Assembly: GCA_019119395.1 (NCBI GenBank)
Contig: DWXC01000033.1
Span: 1 to 64,000 of the forward strand
Direction: 5' to 3'
Origin: Candidatus Borkfalkia stercoripullorum
GTDB taxonomy: Bacteria > Bacillota > Clostridia > Christensenellales > Borkfalkiaceae
DNA length: 64,000 nt
How positions within the stretch are numbered: position 1 is the first letter of the stretch; each line of letters opens with the position of its first letter. Both the position numbers and the translations under genes were made by a program. Of this stretch, positions 33,549 through 41,295 are shown piece by piece. Below the pieces are notes generated by a model that was not told the origin of the DNA, ran no database searches, and saw only the letters and a list, made by a program, of their open reading frames with translations.

Positions 33549-35224
33549 TGCCTGCCTCCTCTGCGCGCGTTTTCGGCGCTCTTTTTATCCGCCGCGGCGG
33601 TCCGGGCGGCGCGCTTTGCGGGCGCGTTTCCGCTTTCTGCAGCCGCGTCCGCCGCGGCGGTCTCGGGCAGGGCGGCGGGCGCGCCCGCCGACGGCAGGCT
33701 TTCGGGCGGCATTTCCCAGGGCCTGCGCCGTTCCCTCTTTTGCGCGTCCGCGGGCGGAAGGATGCAGCCTCTGCCGTATTCGTCGGTAAACTGTGCGTAA
33801 AGTTTTTTGTAATATTCTCCCGCGCGGTATTTCGCCGCGAAGGCTTCGCTCGTCTCTTCGTCCGAAAGGGATGCGAAAATGCGGGAATAACTCCGCCTGT
33901 TGAACCAAGCGCATCGCGCCCGCGGCTTCGCCGAAGTAGCACAGCCTGCCGCCCCTGCCCAAAAACGCGACCTTGTCGCATTTGTCGAGGTTTTCCATGG
34001 CGTGCGTGACGATCACGACGGTGCGCCCCTTTGCCGCGAGTTCTTTCAAAAGATCCATCATTTCCATGTCTAAATCGGGGGAAAGCCCGCTCGTCGGTTC
34101 GTCCAAAAGATGATCTTGGGGTCAGACAAAAGTTCCATGGCGATGGAAACGCGCTTTTTCTGCCCGCCCGACAGGCGGGAAATGCGCAGTTTTTCTTTTC
34201 CCTGAAGCCGCACGTCCGCAACGGCGGCGGCGACGCGCGCGTTCAGTTCTTCTTTCGGCAGGCGCGCGCGGATACGCAGGCGCGCCGTGTAGCGCAGCGC
34301 GTCGAAAACGGTGAGGTCGTCGTGCAGGATGTCTTTCTGCGGCACATACCCGATGACGCCCTTATAGCTGTTCATGTTTTCGTAATAGTCGTTGGAATCG
34401 TAATAGATCTTCCCGTCCGTCGCGGGGCGGAGGCCGTTGACGCAGTCCAAAAGGGTGGATTTTCCCGCGCCGCTCCCGCCGACGATCGCCACGAATTCAC
34501 CCGCCTCGATGCGGAAAGAAACGCCCGTCACCAGAGAAATTTTGCCGCGCGCGTTTCTGTCGGGGACTTTTTTGGACACGTTCACCGCGTCGATGCGTAT
34601 GCCGCCCGCCGCCGTCGAATAGAGCAGTTTGTTTCCGTAAAATATGTACGCCGCCGAAGGAATGGAAATGCGGTCGTAGTCGGAAAGTTTCTGCCTCTTG
34701 ATCTTTTTGTTGTTCACATACGTGCCGCCCACGCTGTGCGCGTCCTCGATAAAGCAGTTTTCGCCGTCGAACACGATGAAAAAATGCTTTTCCGAAACGA
34801 GCGGGTTGTCCACGCGGATGTCGCAGTTTTCCCCCTTGCCGACCGTCGTCACCGTTTTTGCGGTCAGATCGAAAGCGGACGCCTTTTTGCGCCGTATCTG
34901 CCTTACGGCGGTGATGCGCACCGCTTCGGGCTCTTTTTTTATGTCCGTGCGGCAGATCGAAAGCGTGCCGTCCATTTTAACGTCGGGGCGGCGGAAGGGT
35001 TTTCCGTTCAAAAGAGGGCGGTATTTCGAGTCCTCGCCCGCCGCGTCCTCCGCATACCACACGTCGTTTTTCCGCACGAACCGTACGGCGACGGGCGGGA
35101 AAAAAGGCTGGCGGATGCAGATGTCCGCCGTGCGTTTCGCGCCGAGGGTAAAACTGTCCTTGTCCTCGCTGTCAAAAAAGCGGAACAGGTCGCCTTCCTG
35201 TATTTTCAGTATGATCTTTTTCAT
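33545..35224 (-). pseudogene. FHA-domain ABC ATPase, broken by two 1-nt indels
   Basis: Parts in order: an N-terminal beta-rich domain (~1-110), an FHA domain (~120-195; 'VGKGENCDIRVDNPLVSEKH', which binds phosphothreonine), then an ABC ATPase with 'GGSGAGKST' and 'LSGGQKKRVSIA'. At about 34108 a T is missing from a T-run, so the expected 'IIFLDEPTSGL' shifts frame; the Walker B part reads on in another frame to ~33906. There one extra base (CTTGG for CTGG) restores the first frame, giving a C-terminal tail to 33545. The full reading (~560 residues) is sensible, so either assembly errors in homopolymers or a recent pseudogene. FHA plus ABC recalls Rv1747 with a separate permease. Confidence 0.75.
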
Positions 35225-35252
35225 GCCGCCGACTCCCGTATTGAGTGCATTT

Positions 35253-35281
35253 ATTATAGCATAAAAAGGGCCGCCGCGCAA
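35253..35281 (-). promoter_or_regulatory. Promoter of the FHA-ABC transporter
   Basis: On the minus strand: TTGCGC (35281-35276), 17-nt spacer, TATAAT (35258-35253), 29 nt before the ATG. Confidence 0.55.
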
Positions 35282-35383
35282 TCTTTATCGGCATTTTTAT
35301 GCGGCCGATCTTCGCTGCGTGCCGCCGCGCGTTTTTCGGCTTTCTCCGATAAGACGGCGCGCCGCTTTGCGGGGCGTTCCGAA

Positions 35384-35420
35384 CAAAAAAACCGCGCCCG
35401 AACGAAACGTTCGGGCGCGG
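35384..35420 (-). terminator. Terminator of the rpsF operon
   Basis: CCGCGCCCGAACG/CGTTCGGGCGCGG stem (35392-35404, 35408-35420), followed on the minus strand by seven Ts. Confidence 0.9.
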
Positions 35421-35433
35421 ATATGAATTTTGT

Positions 35434-35679
35434 TTATTCTCCGCGGAAGGGGAGAAGAGCGACGATGCGCGCTTTTTTGATCGCGTTCGAGAGTTCCCTC
35501 TGATGCATCGCGCAAGTGCCCGTCATGCGGCGGGGCAGAATTTTGCCGCCTTCGGTGATGTATTTTTTCAGGCGGTTTACGTCTTTATAGTCGATGACTT
35601 CGACCTTTTCCTGGCAGAAAGCGCAAACTTTTCTGCGGGAAGGGCGCTTCATAGGCTTTCTTACGGGTTTTTCTTCCAT
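35434..35679 (-). CDS. rpsR: Ribosomal protein S18
   Basis: An 81-residue 30S protein that pairs with S6. The core '[25 protein letters not shown]' and '[30 protein letters not shown]' are standard; two or more Cys may bind zinc. The start at 35679 follows AGGAGTGA. It is last in the rpsF-ssb-rpsR operon. Confidence 0.97.
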   Translation of the reverse strand: MEEKPVRKPMKRPSRRKVCAFCQEKVEVIDYKDVNRLKKYITEGGKILPRRMTGTCAMHQRELSNAIKKARIVALLPFRGE

Positions 35680-35814
35680 AATATTCACTCCTTTTTTAGT
35701 TCGCGGCACGGCTGCCGTCAGAATGCGGCGCCGCCGCGGGATTGAGGGCTTTACCCTCCCCGGCGCGCGTTACCGCGCCGTAAATGCCCCGGCTGCAACG
35801 CGGGGCGCGTGTTT

Positions 35815-36225
35815 TCAGAACGGAATATCCGAATCGTCGTCAAACGCTTCGAGTGCGGGCTTTTTCCTGGGTGCGGGCGCGTAATCGTCGTCCGAGGATG
35901 CCGCGCTGCCCTTCGGCGTCAAAAATTCCACGTCGTCCGCAACGACGTCCACGTAGGTGCGCCGCTGGCCCGAATTGTCCTCCACGTTGCGGATCTGCAC
36001 GCTGCCGACCACGGCGACTTTGTTTCCCTTCTTGCAGAACTTGGCAACGTTTTCCGCAAGCCCGCGCCATGCCGTCACGTTGAAAAAGTCGGTCTGGCGT
36101 TCCGCGTCCTGCGCGGAAAACCTGCGGTTGACCGCGATCGAGAAACGGCATACGGGCACGCCGCTGTTCGTTTCGGAAAGTTCGGGGTCGCGCGTTAAAT
36201 TGCCGATCAGAAAAATCTTGTTCAT
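35815..36225 (-). CDS. ssb: Single-stranded DNA-binding protein
   Basis: A 136-residue SSB with an OB fold (~1-105; starts MNKIFLIGNLTRDPEL, contains 'RQTDFFNVTAWRGLAENV') and a short acidic tail ending DDSDIPF, which recruits replication and repair partners. It lies between rpsF (20-nt gap) and rpsR (135-nt gap), the usual arrangement. The gap to rpsR holds GC-rich hairpins at about 35743-35800 that could tune S18 expression. Confidence 0.96.
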   Translation of the reverse strand: MNKIFLIGNLTRDPELSETNSGVPVCRFSIAVNRRFSAQDAERQTDFFNVTAWRGLAENVAKFCKKGNKVAVVGSVQIRNVEDNSGQRRTYVDVVADDVEFLTPKGSAASSDDDYAPAPRKKPALEAFDDDSDIPF

Positions 36226-36244
36226 GGCTTCATCCTCTCCGTTT

Positions 36245-36529
36245 TCAGTTCACCGCTTTCGAGATCATTCTTCTCAGAACGCCGTCGGTAATGCCCGCGA
36301 TACGGTCGAGTTCTTTGATCGCGCTTCCGTCCGCTTCGAACGTCATCAGAACGTAAAAAGCGTCGCTCTTGTTCCCGATAAGGTAGGCGAGTTTTTTCAC
36401 GCCCCACTTATCCGTGGAAAGCACCGTGCCGCCGAGGTTTTTCACGGTTTCCTCGAACCTGGCGATCAGCGCGTCTCTCGCCTCTTCCGCCATGGCGGAA
36501 TCGATCAGATAGAGCATTTCGTACTTCAT
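36245..36529 (-). CDS. rpsF: Ribosomal protein S6
   Basis: A 94-residue 30S protein. 'MKYEMLYLIDSAMAEEARDALIARF' and 'DKWGVKKLAYLIGNKSDAFYVLMTFEA' are typical. First gene of the operon, with GGGAGGTG upstream. In many bacteria the S6-S18 complex binds its own leader to repress translation; a candidate leader lies just upstream. Confidence 0.96.
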   Translation of the reverse strand: MKYEMLYLIDSAMAEEARDALIARFEETVKNLGGTVLSTDKWGVKKLAYLIGNKSDAFYVLMTFEADGSAIKELDRIAGITDGVLRRMISKAVN

Positions 36530-36532
36530 TTT

Positions 36533-36600
36533 TTACACCTCCCGGTCTTATTCGGCGTGCGGTTTGCGCACGCAAGGTCTCGCGCTTCAAAGCGCATTAT
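36533..36600 (-). promoter_or_regulatory. Possible S6:S18 leader RNA
   Basis: Between promoter and rpsF, the minus strand can form GCGTGCG/CGCACGC (36574-36552 region) below a longer arm in which ACCT pairs with AGGT of the Shine-Dalgarno. Two CCG triplets lie in the asymmetrical bulge. This resembles the S6:S18 motif, whose CCG bulge is the protein site. The match is from memory, not a search. Confidence 0.4.
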
Positions 36601-36602
36601 CA

Positions 36603-36631
36603 ATTATACCCTTTTTCCGCGCTTTCGTCAA
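36603..36631 (-). promoter_or_regulatory. Promoter of rpsF-ssb-rpsR
   Basis: On the minus strand: TTGACG (36631-36626), 17-nt spacer, TATAAT (36608-36603). Confidence 0.75.
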
Positions 36632-36674
36632 TGATTTTTTCCCGCGCAAAACAATTTTTATTCCCTTTTTTGGG

Positions 36675-36712
36675 CAAAAAAGAGCGGAAACGGAAAATTT
36701 TTCCGTTTCCGC
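36675..36712 (-). terminator. Terminator of the large exported protein gene
   Basis: GCGGAAACGGAAA/TTTCCGTTTCCGC stem (36684-36696 with 36700-36712), followed on the minus strand by CTTTTTTG. Confidence 0.85.
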
Positions 36713-36722
36713 CGCAAAAACT

Positions 36723-39632
36723 TTAAGGCTGCTGCGACGCGAGCAGCGAAAACACCGCCGAAATAAAGTCGCTGATCGTCATTTTGCCGAAAGTTTTGTC
36801 GTTCCCAGGGAAGGTGACGTTAAACATGTCGTCCATCGTGGGATAATCGTCCGGCTTGTTGATGTTGATCAGCCCGTCTTCGTACAGGTCTTTGATCGTC
36901 GCCGTGCGGATGTTCGCGGATACGTTGGTGACGAGCGAGCCGACGTTCTGCAAGGTGCAGGCCTGCTCTTCCCCGTCTTTGAGCATCAGGTATTTCCAGG
37001 TGCCGGTCACTTTTCCGTAGGTATACAGTTTTGCGGATGCATACGCTTCGTCCACGGTATAGGTCACGTTCCCTTCGCCGTCCTTTACGGCGGTCGTTGC
37101 GATCTGCTCCCACCGCCCTTTTTCGGCGCTGTACGCGAACAGGTTTCCGACCGTATAATGCCCGCTTCCGTCTTTGACGGCGAGTTCGAGTTTGGTAAAC
37201 ACCGTCTTGTCCGCGTTTTCGGGCAGCAGCCCGTATTCCGCGGGGACGAGGGAAATGCTCTTCATCATCTCCGCGCCTTTGTCCAGATACCAAAGAGTAT
37301 CCGTGCCGTAAACGCCGCCGTCCGCCTGTGCCTCGGCGTACTTGCCGCCGTCGTACACATAAAATTTCGTATCCGAAGTCACGCCGTCGGGAAGGGCGTC
37401 CTGCGCGGGCAGAGTCCAGCCCGTCACGCCCGTGGCGAGCGTCATCTGCGGCGTTTCGCCTTCCGAGTCGAGATAGTAGAGAGGCACGCCCGTATAATCG
37501 GACGTCATGTCGTCCGTCACGATCGTGTAAGGGGAATAGACGGGCGTCGCGTCGGTCAGTTCGGCAAGTTCTTCCTGCGTATAGTCGGTGTAGGGGATAT
37601 AGCCTCCGTTTCCTTTGAGATATAGGTTTTCCTCTCCGTAGACCGAGATCAGTTCGTCTATCCCCGCGAGCGTGCCCGCAAGGTTCTGTTCGTACATATT
37701 GTCGGAGAACAGCGTCTGCACGGAAAGATCCGCAATGTCGTCCGCGAGCGTTTGCAGCGTGGATTCGGACAGCGCCCCGAGGAGGGTATCCGCGTCGGAA
37801 AGGTCGAGGATCTCTCCCAGCGTGATTTTGTTGATCTCTTCCGAAATGTTCCCGATCGCCACGTCTTTGAGCGCGAGGAGGATCTTTGCCGAGCCGCCCT
37901 CGCCGTTTTCGTCCGGCTCTTGGATGTTGAGCAGGTCGCCGAGGGAAAGCGAATTGAGTTTATCGCCGTTCGAAAGGTCGCCGAGCGTCCAGTCTTTGAT
38001 GGCGATGAGCAGTTTTGCCGAGCCGCCCTGACCGCTCTCGTCCGGTTCTTCGATGTCCACGAAATCGGAAATGGTCAGGGCGTCCATGCTGCCCGTAAGC
38101 GTGCCGATCGTGTTGTAAGTGTCCGTCACGACGTTGCCGCTTTCGTCGAAATAAAAGTCGTCGCCGTAGGCGAGGCGCAGGAGGGCGTAGGGGGAATTTT
38201 CGTCGAGGGTGAGCACGTCGGAAATGCGGATGTTCTGCATCTCTTCGTTCAGTGCGTCCGCAAACCTTCCGAGCGGCACGTACAGCACTCTTTCGAGCGC
38301 CGCGTTGCCCGAAAGCTGTACGCCGAAATAACTTTCGAAATCGGCGAGCGTCAGTTCGTTCATGTTCAGGATCGCGGAAAGGGTGTCCAGCGCCTTGGTC
38401 ACGGGCAGTTCCGCAACGCCGTTCGACCTTACGTATACAGCCTGCGTTTTTGCCGCTTCCGCCGCCTGTTCGTAATCCATCGCTTCGCTGTAAGCATAGT
38501 CGAGGTAATACAGGGTCATGCCCGCATAATCCCCGTCGATGAGGTATCCGCCGTTTTCCGTGTCGATCACGTAATTTCCGCTCTCGTCCGTCACGGTCGC
38601 GGGAACGTATTGCCCGTTCACGTTCGCGTATAGCGGAACGTAGCGGTAGGGCAGGGCGATCTCGTACACGTACGCCGTGCCGTCCTCCGTCAGCCCGGGC
38701 GCGCGTTCGTATGCGAAGCTGCCGTCCTCGGCGCTTCCCGCCGTCCCCGTCGAAGGGCCGGAGATCACGTAAACGGACTCGTTTTTCTCGAGCGCGAACG
38801 AATAATATCCGTTGTCGTCCGAGGAAAGCACCGCGTCGTTGTTCGGCGTCATGCGGGTAAAGGCATAGGAGGCCGCGCCGCCGTCCTCCGTATATTCCCC
38901 GAGGTAGAGCGTGCTTCCGTTCAGCGTGAGGAAGCCGTTCTGCACCGTCACGTCCGCAAGCGTGTATTTCGTCTTTTGTACGGAAGAGACGATGTTTTGC
39001 TCCTCGCCCCCGTCCGTATAGGTGGAGCGGTAAACTTCTTCGCGGGTATAATAGGAGAAAGTTTCTCCCGCCGCGGAAAATTCTTTCGCGATCTCCGTAA
39101 AAGTCCCGTCCTCGTTCTGCGCGTTCGCCTGCGTGTAGAACCACACGGGGGGTTCCTGCGATCCGGAGATCAGCGGGATGTCGGGCAGGCCGAATCCGAA
39201 CGTTTCCGACATGCCGTTCAGCGTCGCCGTCACGATGAGCATGTCGCTCACGGAAGCGGAGATCTCGTTGAGCGGCGTCGCGTACAGCGTTTCCCTGTCT
39301 ATGGAAAAGAGCCCGATCTCTTCCACGTTGCCGATCACCGCGTCAAGCTTTTCGGTGATGGCGGGGGAGATCTCCGCGAGGTCGTTTATGCTCACGCTCC
39401 CGTCGCTCAACAGGGCGGAAACGTCTCCGATGAGGTCGGCGATCGTCCCCTCGTAGTCCTGCGATATCCAGTTTTCCGCACCGACGAGCCCCGCAATGTC
39501 TTTTACCTTTATGTTTTTATATGCGTAAAAGCCGATGCCGACGATGCCGCCCACCAGAACGACCGTATATATGACGATCGTCAGGACGATGAGCAGGATT
39601 TTCCCGCCGACGCTGATGTTTGCTTTGACCAT
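36723..39632 (-). CDS. Large exported, membrane-anchored protein of unknown family
   Basis: A 969-residue protein with one N-terminal membrane helix (~12-35, after MVKANISVGGK) and a ~930-residue exterior part rich in Asp, Glu, Thr and Tyr. The middle has two near-identical stretches ('DLLNIQEPDENGEGGSAKIL' around 628-647 and its relative 'DFVDIEEPDESGQGGSAKLL' about 45 residues earlier), each followed by a 'LKD-x-x-x-G-x-x-S' segment. The layout with long-range repeats of 'LSLGDLL..' recalls AsmA-like beta-rich surface proteins, but I see no firm family. It lies alone between a small cytosolic gene and the rpsF operon. Start: ATG 39632 with AAGGAG upstream. Confidence 0.75.
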   Translation of the reverse strand: MVKANISVGGKILLIVLTIVIYTVVLVGGIVGIGFYAYKNIKVKDIAGLVGAENWISQDYEGTIADLIGDVSALLSDGSVSINDLAEISPAITEKLDAVIGNVEEIGLFSIDRETLYATPLNEISASVSDMLIVTATLNGMSETFGFGLPDIPLISGSQEPPVWFYTQANAQNEDGTFTEIAKEFSAAGETFSYYTREEVYRSTYTDGGEEQNIVSSVQKTKYTLADVTVQNGFLTLNGSTLYLGEYTEDGGAASYAFTRMTPNNDAVLSSDDNGYYSFALEKNESVYVISGPSTGTAGSAEDGSFAYERAPGLTEDGTAYVYEIALPYRYVPLYANVNGQYVPATVTDESGNYVIDTENGGYLIDGDYAGMTLYYLDYAYSEAMDYEQAAEAAKTQAVYVRSNGVAELPVTKALDTLSAILNMNELTLADFESYFGVQLSGNAALERVLYVPLGRFADALNEEMQNIRISDVLTLDENSPYALLRLAYGDDFYFDESGNVVTDTYNTIGTLTGSMDALTISDFVDIEEPDESGQGGSAKLLIAIKDWTLGDLSNGDKLNSLSLGDLLNIQEPDENGEGGSAKILLALKDVAIGNISEEINKITLGEILDLSDADTLLGALSESTLQTLADDIADLSVQTLFSDNMYEQNLAGTLAGIDELISVYGEENLYLKGNGGYIPYTDYTQEELAELTDATPVYSPYTIVTDDMTSDYTGVPLYYLDSEGETPQMTLATGVTGWTLPAQDALPDGVTSDTKFYVYDGGKYAEAQADGGVYGTDTLWYLDKGAEMMKSISLVPAEYGLLPENADKTVFTKLELAVKDGSGHYTVGNLFAYSAEKGRWEQIATTAVKDGEGNVTYTVDEAYASAKLYTYGKVTGTWKYLMLKDGEEQACTLQNVGSLVTNVSANIRTATIKDLYEDGLININKPDDYPTMDDMFNVTFPGNDKTFGKMTISDFISAVFSLLASQQP

Positions 39633-39683
39633 GTTTCACTCCTTACAAAATACAAGAAACCCGGGCGGGCCGCGCCCGCTCCG

Positions 39684-39983
39684 CTATTTTTTTACGGTAA
39701 ACGTGCAATTTCCGTTCAATTCGTATTCGCCCGCGGCGTCCGTTTCGAAAGCGTCGCCCGCCGAAAAGGGGATCTCGCCGCGCTTCCACTTGATAAAACC
39801 TTCGCCTTCCAGCACGTCAACGCGCTCTTTCGTGTCCGAAAACAGTTTGAACCGCCTGGGGGATTCTATGTACATATCCGCGCCGCGCTTTCCGACTTTT
39901 GCGCCCTGAACGGTCTTTTCCGAAAAAATAAAGGCTTCTTTTTCTTCGCGGCATGCCCCGCCCGCGATCTTTCTGATATCCAT
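39684..39983 (-). CDS. Small hypothetical protein, leaderless mRNA
   Basis: A 99-residue soluble protein; the C-terminal half ('EGEGFIKWKRGEIPFSAGDAFETDAAGEYELNG' region) looks like the last strands of a cupin barrel, as in the C-terminal part of class I mannose-6-phosphate isomerases, but is too short for a complete domain. There is no Shine-Dalgarno before the ATG at 39983, and the promoter places transcription start on the ATG. It lies 51 nt before the large exported protein gene and may share its transcript. Confidence 0.6.
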   Translation of the reverse strand: MDIRKIAGGACREEKEAFIFSEKTVQGAKVGKRGADMYIESPRRFKLFSDTKERVDVLEGEGFIKWKRGEIPFSAGDAFETDAAGEYELNGNCTFTVKK

Positions 39984-39989
39984 GTTTTT

Positions 39990-40018
39990 ATTATACTATA
40001 AAACCTTCGGAAATGCAA
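39990..40018 (-). promoter_or_regulatory. Promoter giving a leaderless mRNA
   Basis: On the minus strand: TTGCAT (40018-40013), 17-nt spacer, TATAAT (39995-39990). The ATG begins at 39983, 6 nt after the -10. Confidence 0.65.
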
Positions 40019-40025
40019 TGAAAGA

Positions 40026-40048
40026 GGCGGAGGAAATTTTTCTCCGCC
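40026..40048 (-). terminator. Hairpin after rmuC
   Basis: GGCGGAG/CTCCGCC stem (40026-40032, 40042-40048) 8 nt beyond the rmuC stop; only a short T-rich tail on the minus strand. Confidence 0.45.
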
Positions 40049-40056
40049 CGCATTCT

Positions 40057-41295
40057 TCATTCCGTGCCCCGTTCCGTATCGTCCGCAAGCAGCATATCCG
40101 CACGTTCTCCCGAAATCTCCGAAACGTTCTTTAATTTTCTCTCGATGGTGCGCGTCTTTTTCGCCGCGCTTTCGATCGTGTCCTGCGCTTCCTGCAGCTT
40201 TTTCTGCGTCTTTTCGAGGATGAGCACAAAATTGCGGAATTCGTGCTTGAACGCCGCCAGCAGTTCCCAAAGTTCGCCCGAGCGCTTTTCGATCGCCGCC
40301 GTCTTGTACCCGATCTGCAAAGTCGTCAAAAGCGCGCCCAGGGTCGAAGGCCCGCACGCCATGACGCGCTTTTGCGCGAGGTATTCGGCAAGGCCCGGCA
40401 TTTTTATGCTCTCCGCGTACAGCCCCTCGAGGGGAAGGAACATGATCGCGAAATCCGAGGTCGTCGGCGGGCGGATGTATTTTTTTGCGATCGTCTCCGC
40501 CTGCACTTTCAGCGCCCGTTCCAGGTTTTTTTGCGCCTTGTCCGCGCCCTCTTTGTCCAGGGCGTCCGAGGCTTCGACCAGCCTCTGGTACTCCTCGACG
40601 GGAAATTTGCTGTCTATCGGCAAAAGCACCGTCTCGTCCGTGCGGGAGGGGAGCACCACGGCGTATTCCACGATCGAATTTTCGAGCGGGTCTATCTTCA
40701 CGTTCGCGCGGTACTGCGCGGGGGCAAGCATCTGTTCGAGCAGGGCGGAAAGCTGCACCTCGCCCCACGTGCCGCGCAGTTTCACATTGGAAAAAACTTT
40801 TTTGATGTCCGAAACGCTCCCCGCGAGCTGCTGCACTTCGCCTATGCCCTTGTATACCGCTTCCAGCCGCTCGTTGATGACGGAATAGCTCTTGCTCAGC
40901 CTGTTTTCGAGGGTGGATGTCAGCTTTTCGTCCACCGTCTGGCGGATGTTTTCGAGGTTTTTGGCGTTCTGTTCCGCCATATAGCGCATTTCCCCCGCGA
41001 GGGTGCGCTGCATGTCCGCGAGCCGCTTTTCGGTCGAGGCGTTCAGCGCTTCCATCTGCTCCTGCAATCCTTTCAGGCTGCCGCTCTGGTTCTTTGCGAG
41101 GAAGTCGAGGTAATTCTGCACGGCGCGCGCGTTGTTTTCGCTCAGATACAGCGAGCGGTCGGTCATCTGCGAAAGGCGCGAAAGTTCCGCCTGCACGCCG
41201 TCCCCGCCGGAAGGTTTTCTTTTGAGCAGTATGACGCACAGCGCCAGCGATACTGCGGAAAGCGCCGCGGCGATCGCCGCAAATACGGTTGCCAT
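40057..41295 (-). CDS. rmuC: DNA recombination protein RmuC
   Basis: A 412-residue protein: N-terminal membrane anchor (~5-25), a long coiled coil (~35-165), and the RmuC nuclease-like core (~170-350; 'FSNVKLRGTWGEVQLSALLEQML', 'LPIDSKFPVEEYQRL', 'FLPLEGLYAESI'). RmuC limits inversions at short inverted repeats by trimming DNA structures. It begins directly after the cca stop codon (TGA then ATG, 41298-41293), so it is co-translated with cca. Second coiled coil near the C-terminus. Confidence 0.93.
   Translation of the reverse strand: MATVFAAIAAALSAVSLALCVILLKRKPSGGDGVQAELSRLSQMTDRSLYLSENNARAVQNYLDFLAKNQSGSLKGLQEQMEALNASTEKRLADMQRTLAGEMRYMAEQNAKNLENIRQTVDEKLTSTLENRLSKSYSVINERLEAVYKGIGEVQQLAGSVSDIKKVFSNVKLRGTWGEVQLSALLEQMLAPAQYRANVKIDPLENSIVEYAVVLPSRTDETVLLPIDSKFPVEEYQRLVEASDALDKEGADKAQKNLERALKVQAETIAKKYIRPPTTSDFAIMFLPLEGLYAESIKMPGLAEYLAQKRVMACGPSTLGALLTTLQIGYKTAAIEKRSGELWELLAAFKHEFRNFVLILEKTQKKLQEAQDTIESAAKKTRTIERKLKNVSEISGERADMLLADDTERGTE

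Noticed and set aside
35743-35800. A further copy of the structured repeat between ssb and rpsR (GAGGGC hairpin followed by GGCGCGC)
   Set aside because: Only hairpin B and part of C are vaguely similar; the linkers ATTCACCC and CAAATTGAGT and hairpins D and E are absent.
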